A DNA stretch of 64,000 bases from Clostridia bacterium. GTDB taxonomy: Bacteria; Bacillota; Clostridia; TANB77; CAG-508. Positions within the stretch are counted from its first letter, which is position 1. Every line of letters begins with the position of its first letter. Of this stretch, positions 25,517 through 34,501 are shown piece after piece. Location: the NCBI GenBank assembly GCA_016290095.1, contig JAEESU010000019.1, positions 124,001 to 188,000 on the forward strand, written 5' to 3'. The notes under the pieces were generated by a model, which worked only from the letters and a program-made list of their open reading frames with translations, was not told the origin of the DNA and ran no database searches. The position numbers and the translations under genes were made by a program.

Positions 25517-27862
25517 ATGAAATATATAGATAAGTTTTTAAAGAAGTTAAAAACCGACAGAAATACATTTGCGACATATGTTCTTACTTTAATATCTGCC
25601 TATATATGTATTGATAGAATTGTAGAAATATTATTTATGATTTTCTCAGGTATATCAGTTGCATATTGGGGCCCTATTAAGTATACTTTAGCATATGCTT
25701 GTACAGTCTTTGCTTTTTACTTTTCATATGCATCAAAATTTGCAAAAGACAAAGACACAAAAGTTAGATTACTATACGTTTATGTAGTTGCACTATATAT
25801 TATATTCGCATCAATGGTTATACAGTGGGTTAACTGGTTAGGATGGCTTTTGTTATTCTCAGTTCCAAATTATTCATATATAATAACAACATTCATGGAT
25901 TTAATAAGACCTGCCTTTTCAGCATTTGCTTGGTATGTACCAATAGTTTCTTTCTACCCACTATTTAAATGGTTATACTTAACAGTTAATGATACATTAT
26001 TTATTAAAGAGTCAATTGGTGACTATGGTGGTATAGATTTATCAAACAAAAAAATTGGTACTGGACCATATACTTGTGAAATGTTTATCTGTAGAGATAA
26101 TCAAACTGGAAAAGCAATTTATATACCAGAATCTAGAAGATTTGATTCAACTTTAATTGTAGGTGTATCTGGATCTGGAAAAACTTCTATGATTTATGAA
26201 CCTATGATTGCAAGAGATATAGAGAAAAAATTCTTCTTTAGAGAAACAGCGAAAGAACTAGGTTTTACAGCATTAAAAACAAATATAGCAACATTAGATT
26301 CTCCATACTCAAATGAATATATAAACTCTAATTTTTCTTTATCAATGTTAAAACCTAAAGGAAATAAAGAAAAAATATTTAAAACATATTTTGCAAATCT
26401 TACATATAATGCTGAAAGTAGTAATTCAGTTTATAAAGATATTGGTCTTACATATATTGCACCTGATATTGAATCAATTTCTCATGTGCAAGAAGTAGCA
26501 GACAATTTTGGTATTAAATATAGTTTAGTAGATCCAAATGATATGAACTCAAAAGGCCTAAATCCTTTTGCATATACAGATCCAATAAAAACATCTATTG
26601 CAATTTCTTCTATTGTTAGAAGATTATACTTTGATGTAAACTCATCACATGATGAATCATTTATGAGAAATATTTCTATACAAGCAATAGAAAACTTAGT
26701 AATCTTATTAAAAGAAGTTTATCCTAGAGAACACGAAGGTCTACTTCCTAATTTGGAAGATTTGCTAGATCTTATTAGTGACTTTGATTTAGTTGAAAAA
26801 ACTGCTGAAACAATGAAAAAGTATCCAGATTTGGCAGATAAATATAAAATACAACTTACATATTTCAAAAAGAATTTCTACTCAACAGCACCTAAGCGTG
26901 ATGAATTGGGAACATTTTTACAAGCAACTGCTTCTCAAATCGAGAACATGCTAAGAAATCCTGGAGTTAGAAATATATTATGTAATAGAACAAATAACAT
27001 AAATTATGATGATGCACTTAAAAATGGTGAAGTAATATTTGCATGTACACGTAGAGGAGATTTAGGTCCTAGTGCTCATAAAGCTTTTGGATTATTCTTC
27101 TTACTATTAATGCAACAATCTGTATTATCAAGACCAGGAAATGAAAAAACTAGAATTCCTCACTTCTTGTATATAGATGAATTTCCTCCATTTATTTGTA
27201 AAGCAACAGAAGAAATATTCACATTATATAGAAAATATAGAGTTGGTGCTATTATTTCTGGTCAAAACTTATATCAATTTGGTGTAAAAGATGAAAGTGA
27301 ATCAAGTTATAGACAAACAATTTTAGCCAACTGTACAACTAAAATTGTATTTGGTAATAACACACCTGAAGACAATGATTGGTGGGAAAAAGAATTTGGT
27401 CTAAAGAGACGTTGGACATTCCAGCATGATTATCATACTAGAGATGGTAAATATGATGAAAACTATAAAAATATTTATTGGAGCTGGATCTCACGTTACA
27501 AAGCTGGTAAGGTACAATCATTAAAATTCAAAGCAATCATTTATAAAACAAAAGATATTAAAGGAGCAACAATTGTCGGCGATGGAAAAGTTGATTTCCT
27601 AGAATCAAGATATAAAGAAAAACAAAAAATTAAAACATTCAACTTTGCAAAATATTCTAGTAATCAATCTAATGATTCAGCAGTACATAATAGTAAAAAT
27701 GATAAATTTGATTTAAAAAATGTAAGTTTTACAGGAACACCTAATAATCCAAATGATACAGATCCAATTAAACATAATGATACCGGATTAAATTATAGCT
27801 TTGATAGTGAAAATGCAATAACAAATTACAATGCTAATAATAGTAATAATAATGATGAATAA
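25517..27862 (+). CDS. VirD4/TraG-like coupling ATPase
   Basis: A 781-residue membrane ATPase of the type IV coupling protein family, which feeds DNA or proteins into type IV secretion channels. The first ~155 residues contain about four membrane helices. Walker A is VGVSGSGKTSMI (~residues 214-225) and Walker B is FLYIDEFPPF (~549-558), followed by YRKYRVGAIISGQNLYQFG, the TraG/TraM-recognition C lobe. The last ~80 residues are Asn/Asp-rich and disordered. There is a full catalytic set, so it is unlikely to be a relic. It is a single gene with its own promoter, facing the replication-relaxation gene; no relaxase or VirB4 lies nearby. Confidence 0.9.
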   Translation: MKYIDKFLKKLKTDRNTFATYVLTLISAYICIDRIVEILFMIFSGISVAYWGPIKYTLAYACTVFAFYFSYASKFAKDKDTKVRLLYVYVVALYIIFASMVIQWVNWLGWLLLFSVPNYSYIITTFMDLIRPAFSAFAWYVPIVSFYPLFKWLYLTVNDTLFIKESIGDYGGIDLSNKKIGTGPYTCEMFICRDNQTGKAIYIPESRRFDSTLIVGVSGSGKTSMIYEPMIARDIEKKFFFRETAKELGFTALKTNIATLDSPYSNEYINSNFSLSMLKPKGNKEKIFKTYFANLTYNAESSNSVYKDIGLTYIAPDIESISHVQEVADNFGIKYSLVDPNDMNSKGLNPFAYTDPIKTSIAISSIVRRLYFDVNSSHDESFMRNISIQAIENLVILLKEVYPREHEGLLPNLEDLLDLISDFDLVEKTAETMKKYPDLADKYKIQLTYFKKNFYSTAPKRDELGTFLQATASQIENMLRNPGVRNILCNRTNNINYDDALKNGEVIFACTRRGDLGPSAHKAFGLFFLLLMQQSVLSRPGNEKTRIPHFLYIDEFPPFICKATEEIFTLYRKYRVGAIISGQNLYQFGVKDESESSYRQTILANCTTKIVFGNNTPEDNDWWEKEFGLKRRWTFQHDYHTRDGKYDENYKNIYWSWISRYKAGKVQSLKFKAIIYKTKDIKGATIVGDGKVDFLESRYKEKQKIKTFNFAKYSSNQSNDSAVHNSKNDKFDLKNVSFTGTPNNPNDTDPIKHNDTGLNYSFDSENAITNYNANNSNNNDE

Positions 27863-27868
27863 TTAATT

Positions 27869-27897
27869 AAGGAGATGATATAAATCATCTCCTTTTA
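27869..27897. terminator. Bidirectional terminator
   Basis: AAGGAGATGAT/ATCATCTCCTT with a short loop, T-rich after it on the plus strand, between convergent genes. Confidence 0.85.
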
Positions 27898-27918
27898 TTT
27901 TACGAAGTTTTTTATTTT

Positions 27919-28854
27919 TTATTCAAGTATTTTGAATTCTACATTTACTGCTGAGAACTTTCCTGTATCTTCATTCTTTACAAATTCTGTTAAGCTCTTA
28001 TCTAGACTTTCAGAATTTTGTTTTAAATCTGTAGTGAAGTAAACTTTACTTCCTGTTGGGCAAACATCTTTCTTGACCATTTGTTTAAAAGTTTCTACCA
28101 TATGTTTTTCATCTTCACAAACTAAAATAAGTTGTGGTCTTGTTTGATAACCAGAATCAAATTGAACAAAGTTATCAAGAAAATCTTTATAAAGATTCAT
28201 TCTTTCTGTTAATTTATTTTCCCAGTCATCTTCTCTTCTTATACATTCAAAAATTAAGCTTAGTGCTTTTCCACCTTTTGCTATTTTTACTTCACCATGA
28301 CCTTTAAATGACTTTCCATTCATTTTTGCAGTAATAGCTGTTCTAACTTTATAACTATCAAAGTTTTTAGATTTTCTCATATAAGCGATAATTACTTGAT
28401 TTCCTGCTAATCTTTTCTTTATCATTGAAACAGGTTTTGTATTATCTGTAGGTTGCCATTTACACTCAACCTCTTTAGAATTAAGCAAATACTTACCCAT
28501 TTTTTCCATGCAATAAACTCTATATATTCCTTTACCTTCTTCAGAAGTAAAATAATATCTAGTTAAAATTTTTGTTTTAATTAATTGTTCTAGTTTAGTA
28601 TTAAGCTTGTCTTGTGACTTAATTTCTACTCCCTTATGAACAAGTAATTGATAGATTTGTCTTGAGGTTAAAAATTCAAACTCATTGATCAAATCTAATA
28701 TTTTGAAGTGAACATCTGTTATATGGCCTAAATTAATTTTATGGATAATTTGGTTTATTGAAACATATCCATCTTTGCCATCAAATGTTTTAATTTCTCC
28801 TTCCCTAATAGCGAATGGAGAAACGGTAGTTTTAATTTCTTCATCTTCTACCAT
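27919..28854 (-). CDS. Replication-relaxation-like winged-helix protein
   Basis: A 311-residue protein. Residues ~40-120 form a winged helix (HFKILDLINEFEFLTSRQIYQLL), followed by a domain with ECIRREDDWENKLTERMNLYKDFL and PQLILVCEDEKHM, which resembles the nuclease-like second half of the replication-relaxation family found on plasmids and conjugative elements. The family assignment rests on my reading of the layout, not a search. AAAGGAGGG precedes the ATG. It heads a run of minus-strand genes including an S1 protein. Convergence with the coupling ATPase gene supports a plasmid-like role such as DNA processing or its regulation. Confidence 0.65.
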   Translation of the reverse strand: MVEDEEIKTTVSPFAIREGEIKTFDGKDGYVSINQIIHKINLGHITDVHFKILDLINEFEFLTSRQIYQLLVHKGVEIKSQDKLNTKLEQLIKTKILTRYYFTSEEGKGIYRVYCMEKMGKYLLNSKEVECKWQPTDNTKPVSMIKKRLAGNQVIIAYMRKSKNFDSYKVRTAITAKMNGKSFKGHGEVKIAKGGKALSLIFECIRREDDWENKLTERMNLYKDFLDNFVQFDSGYQTRPQLILVCEDEKHMVETFKQMVKKDVCPTGSKVYFTTDLKQNSESLDKSLTEFVKNEDTGKFSAVNVEFKILE

Positions 28855-28871
28855 CTTAAAAAATCCCTCCT

Positions 28872-29675
28872 TTAAACGATTAAAAGTTTAATCTTTTTTC
28901 TGTCTTTTATAATTTTTTTAATGAAAACATTTACTTTCTGTCCATATTCTACGCCTTCTTTATATTCAGCAAGGCCAACTAAATTAGGTTTTAGCTCGAT
29001 AAATATTCCATTTTTAAATTTATCAGATTCTTTTACAATTCCTTGTACAACTGTTTTTTCTGTAAAGTCTTTTATGTTTTCATCCCAGTCTCCAAGCAAT
29101 TCTTTATATGACAGAACAATTCTGTTTTCATCGATATCTATAGATTTTATCATAACATTTATTTTTTGTCCAATATAAAATCTTTCTTCTGGAGATTTTA
29201 TTCTAGAAACCGAAATATCCTCTATATGAAGAAGCCCTACGACTCCTCCACCTATTTCTACAAATGCTCCAAACTTTCTCATATTTTTTACTATACCGTT
29301 TACAACCATCCCTGGTTTTAGCTCATTTCTCACCCATTGTAAAGCATCTGTTTGAACATTCTTTCTAGATAAAATAACATTTTGATTATCATATACTTCT
29401 TTAATTTTAAATTGAACAAAATGATTTACTTTATTCTTGCAAATTCCTGGATTACAAAATCCAAATTCATCAACATTGATTCCTTCTAATTCATTTCTCG
29501 GTATAATTCCATTTATATTATTTCCGAGATTGATATGTAGATTGTATTTTGAATCACAACTGTCAACATATCCCTGCAATACATCTCCATTTTTTAATGC
29601 AGATTGTATGTCTACATTCTGCAATTCATCTTTGGTTTCTTCCCAACCTTCTGGAATAAATTTTTGATATTCCAT
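28872..29675 (-). CDS. S1-domain RNA-binding protein (RpsA-like)
   Basis: A 267-residue protein with three S1-type OB domains: ~25-105 (GDVLQGYVDSCDSKYNLHINLG), ~118-195 (GMVVNGIVKNMRKFGAFVEIGGGVVGLLHIEDIS, the best-conserved one) and ~205-267 (KTVVQGIVKESDKFKNGIFIEL). It corresponds to the short RpsA-like proteins of clostridia that bind RNA and may assist translation. GAGGAG precedes the ATG. It lies between the replication-relaxation gene and rluB. Confidence 0.85.
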   Translation of the reverse strand: MEYQKFIPEGWEETKDELQNVDIQSALKNGDVLQGYVDSCDSKYNLHINLGNNINGIIPRNELEGINVDEFGFCNPGICKNKVNHFVQFKIKEVYDNQNVILSRKNVQTDALQWVRNELKPGMVVNGIVKNMRKFGAFVEIGGGVVGLLHIEDISVSRIKSPEERFYIGQKINVMIKSIDIDENRIVLSYKELLGDWDENIKDFTEKTVVQGIVKESDKFKNGIFIELKPNLVGLAEYKEGVEYGQKVNVFIKKIIKDRKKIKLLIV

Positions 29676-29705
29676 ATTTCTCTCCTCTTTCGTATCTTAA
29701 ATTAT

Positions 29706-30428
29706 TTAATTTAATATCTTTTCAACTTCAGTTTTCTTTAAGTATCTCCATGTTCCAATTTTTAAATCTTTTACTCCAATTGGTCCAATTTTTGATCTAT
29801 GAAGAGCTAATACTCTTTTCCCAATTGCTTCACACATTTTTCTTACTTGGCGATTCTTTCCTTCATGAATTACAATTTCGACTCTTGAAATGTTCTTTTC
29901 TTTGTCTATTTTCATGATTCTAGCTTTAGCTGGTTTAGTAATATATACATCATCAATTTCTACGCCTTCTCTCAATTTGACAATGTCATTTTCATCTGCT
30001 ATACCTTTTAGTGTAACTGTATATGTTTTTTCTATTTCGTGTTTTGGATGTGTTACTTTAAAAATAAAATCACCATCATCTGTTAATATTAAAGCTCCTG
30101 ATGTATACATATCTAATCTTCCAACTGGAACTACTCTTTGTTTTACTTTAACTATATCTAAAACTGTTTCTCTATTAAATTGATCTTCTGCAGTAGTTAC
30201 TACTCCAATTGGCTTATTAAGTAAAATATATGTAAATTCTTTTTCAGTCTTATTATCTAACAATTTACCATCAAATATAATTTCATCATTTTCCGGATCA
30301 ACTTTAGTACCTATTTCAGCTACTTCTCCATTTACTTTAACTCTACCCTCTGAAATATATTCTTCGCATTTTCTACGAGAAGCCACTCCACTACTTGCTA
30401 GAAACTTTTGTAGCCTAATTTTCTCCAT
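29706..30428 (-). CDS. rluB: Pseudouridine synthase RluB/RsuA family
   Basis: A 240-residue enzyme with an N-terminal S4 RNA-binding domain (RLQKFLASSGVASRRKCEEYI) and a catalytic domain with the aspartate in PVGRLDMYTSGALILTDDG. VEIVIHEGKNRQVRKMCEAIG is the RsuA-family motif. It probably makes a pseudouridine in 23S rRNA. It starts directly after the rluD stop, with AGAGGAAA as ribosome site. Confidence 0.93.
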   Translation of the reverse strand: MEKIRLQKFLASSGVASRRKCEEYISEGRVKVNGEVAEIGTKVDPENDEIIFDGKLLDNKTEKEFTYILLNKPIGVVTTAEDQFNRETVLDIVKVKQRVVPVGRLDMYTSGALILTDDGDFIFKVTHPKHEIEKTYTVTLKGIADENDIVKLREGVEIDDVYITKPAKARIMKIDKEKNISRVEIVIHEGKNRQVRKMCEAIGKRVLALHRSKIGPIGVKDLKIGTWRYLKKTEVEKILN

Positions 30429-31343
30429 TTATTTTCCTCTTAATTCTTTTAAAACATTTTCAAAATATTCTGGAATTTTCGCTTCTAATTTCATATCCTT
30501 TCCATTAACAGGATGTTTGAACTCCAGCCTCATACTATGTAGCATTTGACCTTCAACTCCAAATGGATTTTTACCATTTGAATATACACTATCACCAACA
30601 ATTGGAAATCCTATTTGTGATAAATGTACTCTAATTTGATGTGTTCTTCCTGTTTCAATATTTACTTCTAACAAGGTATAACCATCAAATCTTTCTAATA
30701 CTTTTAAATGTGTTACAGCTTTTTTTCCATCTTTTGAAACAGCCATTTTGGTTCTATCTTTTGTAGATCTCGCAATTGGCATATCTATTGTTGCTTGATT
30801 TTCTTTTAAGTTTCCTCTTACCAATGCAATATATGTTTTTTTAACTTCATGGTTTTTAATCTGATCACTCATATGAATATGAGCATTATCATTTTTAGCA
30901 ATAATTAAAAGTCCTGATGTGTCTTTATCTATTCTATGTACTATACCTGGTCTAATTTCTCCACCAATTCCAGATAAACTATCTTTACAATACGCCATAA
31001 TTGCATTTACTAAAGTGCCATCTGGATTTCCATTACCTGGGTGAACAACTAATCCTTTTTGTTTATTAATTACTAAAATATCACTATCTTCATAAACAAC
31101 GTCTAATGGTATGTTTTCTGCTTTTAACTCAATTTCTTTGGGTTCTTCTTTTTCAATTAAAACTTTATCTCCTAAATTAAGTTTATATGAAGATTTTATT
31201 TTTTTTCCATTTACTAATATTTTCTCTTCATCAATTAATCTTTGAACAGCTACTCTAGATAGCATTTTGTCTTTATCAGAAATTGCTTTATCTATTCTTA
31301 AACCAACAAATTCAGGAGTAATCTCATATTCCATTTTTTCCAT
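30429..31343 (-). CDS. rluD: Pseudouridine synthase RluA/RluD family
   Basis: A ~304-residue enzyme with an S4 domain (RIDKAISDKDKMLSRVAVQRLI) and a catalytic core with GIVHRIDKDTSGLLIIAKND (catalytic Asp) and TGRTHQIRVHLSQIGFPIVGD. It makes pseudouridines in 23S rRNA. The ATG at 31341-31343 sits 7 bases after AGGTG; an in-frame GTG at 31350-31352 forms part of that ribosome site. It is packed end to end with tagA and rluB. Confidence 0.93.
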   Translation of the reverse strand: MEKMEYEITPEFVGLRIDKAISDKDKMLSRVAVQRLIDEEKILVNGKKIKSSYKLNLGDKVLIEKEEPKEIELKAENIPLDVVYEDSDILVINKQKGLVVHPGNGNPDGTLVNAIMAYCKDSLSGIGGEIRPGIVHRIDKDTSGLLIIAKNDNAHIHMSDQIKNHEVKKTYIALVRGNLKENQATIDMPIARSTKDRTKMAVSKDGKKAVTHLKVLERFDGYTLLEVNIETGRTHQIRVHLSQIGFPIVGDSVYSNGKNPFGVEGQMLHSMRLEFKHPVNGKDMKLEAKIPEYFENVLKELRGK

Positions 31344-31352
31344 TTTAGTCAC

Positions 31353-32108
31353 CTATTTATCAAATTTTCCTTTTGTCATATCTTTTGTAAAAATAATTTT
31401 AAATAAGTAAACTGGTAATACCATCATTCTAATAATTCTAGAAGGTTGCAAGATTAAACGCCAAATCCATTCTATTCCTAATTTTTGAATTAATCTTGGA
31501 GCTCTTCTTATTCTTCCTGCTTCATAATCAAATGTTCCACCTTGCCCTGCAGCAACATCCACTTTTAGTTCATTTCTATGTTTGTAAATCCATTTTTCTT
31601 GTTTTGGAGCTCCCATTGCAACAAAAAGAACATTTGGTGATAGATTATTAATCTCTTTTATTACATCCTCTTCAGAGTCTTTTTCAAAAAAACCTTCATG
31701 ATATCCAACAATTTTTATATTTGGAAACATTTTCTTTATATTTTCTACTGCAAGCTCTGGAACTTCATTTTTACCTCCTAATAAGTAAAAAGTCCATCCC
31801 TCTTTTTCTCCAACTTCTAAGACCTTCCTAAAATACATTTGACCTGGTATTCTTTGTTTAAAAGGCTTTTTTTGAAGTTTTCCAGCAATTGTAACCCCTA
31901 CGCTATCTGGTGTTGCAAGTTCTGCTTGTTTTAAAATATTAAAAAATTCTTCATCCTTTTGTGCCATCATAATAAACTCTGTATTAGGAGCTACTATAAT
32001 TTTACAATTTTTATTACTATTTTCAATTAGTTCTTTAGTTATTTGTCCTGCTTCATCGGTATTTATATTATCAATATCGACTCCAAGAATCCTAACTGTA
32101 TTTCGCAC
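31353..32108 (-). CDS. tagA: WecG/TagA/CpsF family glycosyltransferase, GTG start
   Basis: A ~251-residue GT26 enzyme that transfers N-acetylmannosamine or a related sugar to a lipid-linked acceptor in teichoic acid or exopolysaccharide synthesis. Motifs: IIVAPNTEFIMMAQ, ATPDSVGVTIAGKL (catalytic Asp region), YLLGGKNEVPEL and FVAMGAPKQEKWI. The start is GTG 32106-32108, sharing one base with the lspA stop (TAGTG) and preceded by AGAAGGA. An earlier in-frame start would overlap lspA by 58 bases. Translation is coupled to lspA. Confidence 0.9.
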   Translation of the reverse strand: MRNTVRILGVDIDNINTDEAGQITKELIENSNKNCKIIVAPNTEFIMMAQKDEEFFNILKQAELATPDSVGVTIAGKLQKKPFKQRIPGQMYFRKVLEVGEKEGWTFYLLGGKNEVPELAVENIKKMFPNIKIVGYHEGFFEKDSEEDVIKEINNLSPNVLFVAMGAPKQEKWIYKHRNELKVDVAAGQGGTFDYEAGRIRRAPRLIQKLGIEWIWRLILQPSRIIRMMVLPVYLFKIIFTKDMTKGKFDK

Positions 32109-32566
32109 TATTCCTTCTCTCCACTTCTTGTATAAATTACTAAAAATATTACTATAAGCATCCATCCAGTAACAACAAATGTATCTGCAACATTGAAGTT
32201 TGGAAAATTAAATATTCTAATAAAATCTAATACACTTCCTCTTATTATTCTGTCTATCAAGTTCCCAATTCCACCACCTATTACAAATGAAATTGCAACA
32301 GTGGTTTTATAATCTAGTTGTTCAAACTGTTTAATAACAAAATGGAAAACAATTATTAAAGTAAAAGCAACAAGTCCTATATTTTTTATGTTACCTTCAT
32401 TAAATCCAAATGCCATTCCAGTATTATTTGTAACTTCTATGGCAATTGCTTTGTTTCCAACAGATTGATCAATAAAATTCTTTTCAACAATCCATTTAGA
32501 AAGCTGATCTAAAACAATAATACTTATAACAATTAATATAATTATTAAAATTTTTTTCTTTTTCAA
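32108..32566 (-). CDS. lspA: Lipoprotein signal peptidase (signal peptidase II)
   Basis: A 152-residue membrane aspartyl protease that cleaves prolipoproteins. Four helices; the catalytic aspartates lie in GGGIGNLIDRIIRGSVLDFI and FNVADTFVV. The N-terminal VLDQLSKWIV is also conserved. It is translationally coupled to tagA and starts 10 bases after the multispanning membrane protein gene. Confidence 0.95.
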   Translation of the reverse strand: MKKKKILIIILIVISIIVLDQLSKWIVEKNFIDQSVGNKAIAIEVTNNTGMAFGFNEGNIKNIGLVAFTLIIVFHFVIKQFEQLDYKTTVAISFVIGGGIGNLIDRIIRGSVLDFIRIFNFPNFNVADTFVVTGWMLIVIFLVIYTRSGEKE

Positions 32567-32576
32567 TTAGAACCTC

Positions 32577-34358
32577 CTAATCATTTTGCATAGTAGCTTC
32601 TAAACGTTCAAATATTTTAAAATTTCCTTGATCATATAATTTTTTATAATTAGAATCACTTTCTAAAACCATTGCAAGTTTTGAATTACTATATAGTATA
32701 ATATGTGATACATCATATTCTTCAAATTTATCTACATAGTTTACTCCTAATCCGGCAATATTAATTGCATCTGAGAAAATATCTCTTCCGTCATAGTATT
32801 TTCCCTCTTTAACATAAGTACCATTAAATTGAGGTGTATATAAATCACATCTTGAATCTATAAATACTGGTATACCTTTAAAAAGAAGATAACTTCCATA
32901 ATTGTACTCATTGTATAATCTTATGTTTTTTACATCCAAATTTGCTTTAATCCATTCTGAAGCTTCTACTGGATATGATGAAGCATCTACATAATCTGAA
33001 TTTAATGTAGGTTTTATTAAATTAGTTGCCCAAATTACAAATAAGCAAACCATTATTACTACGCCAAACCATTCAGAATAATATTTTTCAATTTTTTCAA
33101 ACAACTCTTTATCATATTTATCAATAAATTGAGCAATTAAACTTGCAAGAATTGGCGTACAGAAAATTGCAAACATTGAAACTTGTCTTCTGGATTTAAA
33201 TGATAAATATGTTATTCCAGCTAGCATAAATAAATCTGACAATTTAATTTTAGAATCTGTAAATAATAAAACAATTAATAATATAACTAATGCAACACAA
33301 AATTCATCATTATCAACAAGTGTTAATGGTAAATGTTCATTAATAGAACTTGTTGTATTTCCTTTTATAGTTTTATATAAGTAAGTATATGCTCCATTTC
33401 CTGCTGGGTTTATACACCCTGTTGCACCTGCAATAATCATTATAATCATTAAAAGTAAAACTACATGATTTTTAGTTGCCTTGATTTTATATGGATTTTC
33501 TCTGATTTTCTCTCTTTTAATTTTTCTTTCTTCTTTAGAATTTTTAACTTTATTATATTTTTCTTCTAATTTTTCTCTCTTTTCTGGCTTTCTAGTAAGC
33601 TTTTTCTTTATTCTTAATATTAATGCATATAATTTAAAATCCCAGTCTGTATCTTCTAAAGAAACTAATATATATTCACCAATATATGGTAAAAACAATA
33701 CAAAATAAAATGGGAAAACTGCACAATGTAAGTTTGCAATAAGTAATGGGAAAAGAATAAGTAAAATTGCATATCTTACTTTTTTGGTCTCTAGGAAACT
33801 TTCTATAGCTAATACTGTCCATGCAAAAATAATAAAAGTAACAAGCTGAGCTCTTGCTGCTATAAAGCTTTTTAGTACAAAACATGCTCCAATTGTTAAT
33901 ACAAATGAAACTAATCTGTTTTTAGATTTCTTACAGCATAATGCATAAACTGATATTCCTAAAATCGCAGCCAATACCATTGTTGAACCATAAATACCTG
34001 CTTGTCCAAACTTGTTATATACTAAAAACATTCCAAAATCATATAGCCAGTGAGGATAAGTATATGGTAATTCATGCCAAGAATACATATCTGTAGTTAA
34101 ATCTCCTATTCCATTATTATAAATGTACTCACCTATTGTTACTGTATAGAAAGTATCATTTTGTAATGTTTTTGGAGATATTGCTATTGCATATAAAGCA
34201 ATACATATTACTGCCATAAAATTAAAAATAAATGCTCTTTTTTTCTTTTGCTTAACTTCTTTTTCTATGTTTTTCTTTTCTTCTTGAATCTCTTCTATAA
34301 CTTCATTATTATCTTTTTCTACTTCTTCGTTTTGCAATTCTATATTTTCGTTTTCCAT
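32577..34358 (-). CDS. Multispanning membrane protein, GT-C glycosyltransferase-like
   Basis: A 593-residue protein. After a charged ~45-residue cytoplasmic start come 10-12 membrane helices. The first outer loop carries NDTFYTVTIGEYIYNNGIG and HWLYDFG, similar in layout to the acidic loop of GT-C enzymes. A basic cytoplasmic loop at ~255-290 and a C-terminal soluble domain (FKGIPVFIDSRCDLYTPQFNG) follow. This form occurs in poorly characterised bacterial membrane proteins linked to envelope sugars. It may act with TagA; no substrate can be named. Confidence 0.65.
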   Translation of the reverse strand: MENENIELQNEEVEKDNNEVIEEIQEEKKNIEKEVKQKKKRAFIFNFMAVICIALYAIAISPKTLQNDTFYTVTIGEYIYNNGIGDLTTDMYSWHELPYTYPHWLYDFGMFLVYNKFGQAGIYGSTMVLAAILGISVYALCCKKSKNRLVSFVLTIGACFVLKSFIAARAQLVTFIIFAWTVLAIESFLETKKVRYAILLILFPLLIANLHCAVFPFYFVLFLPYIGEYILVSLEDTDWDFKLYALILRIKKKLTRKPEKREKLEEKYNKVKNSKEERKIKREKIRENPYKIKATKNHVVLLLMIIMIIAGATGCINPAGNGAYTYLYKTIKGNTTSSINEHLPLTLVDNDEFCVALVILLIVLLFTDSKIKLSDLFMLAGITYLSFKSRRQVSMFAIFCTPILASLIAQFIDKYDKELFEKIEKYYSEWFGVVIMVCLFVIWATNLIKPTLNSDYVDASSYPVEASEWIKANLDVKNIRLYNEYNYGSYLLFKGIPVFIDSRCDLYTPQFNGTYVKEGKYYDGRDIFSDAINIAGLGVNYVDKFEEYDVSHIILYSNSKLAMVLESDSNYKKLYDQGNFKIFERLEATMQND

Positions 34359-34450
34359 GTCTACCCCTTTTATTTTAAAGTTGAAATGATTATATCAAAT
34401 AAGTGAAAAAAAATACATAGTAAAACAAAAATTTATTTACGGAAATAAAA

Positions 34451-34494
34451 AAAGGCACTAATTCATTAAGTTAAATTAATACCTTTTTTTATTT
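34451..34494 (-). terminator. Terminator of the giant envelope protein gene
   Basis: Minus strand GGTATTAATT/AATTAGTGCC with two G-T pairs, flanked by A and T runs (CCTTTTTTTATTT). Confidence 0.75.
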
Positions 34495-34501
34495 AAATTT
34501 T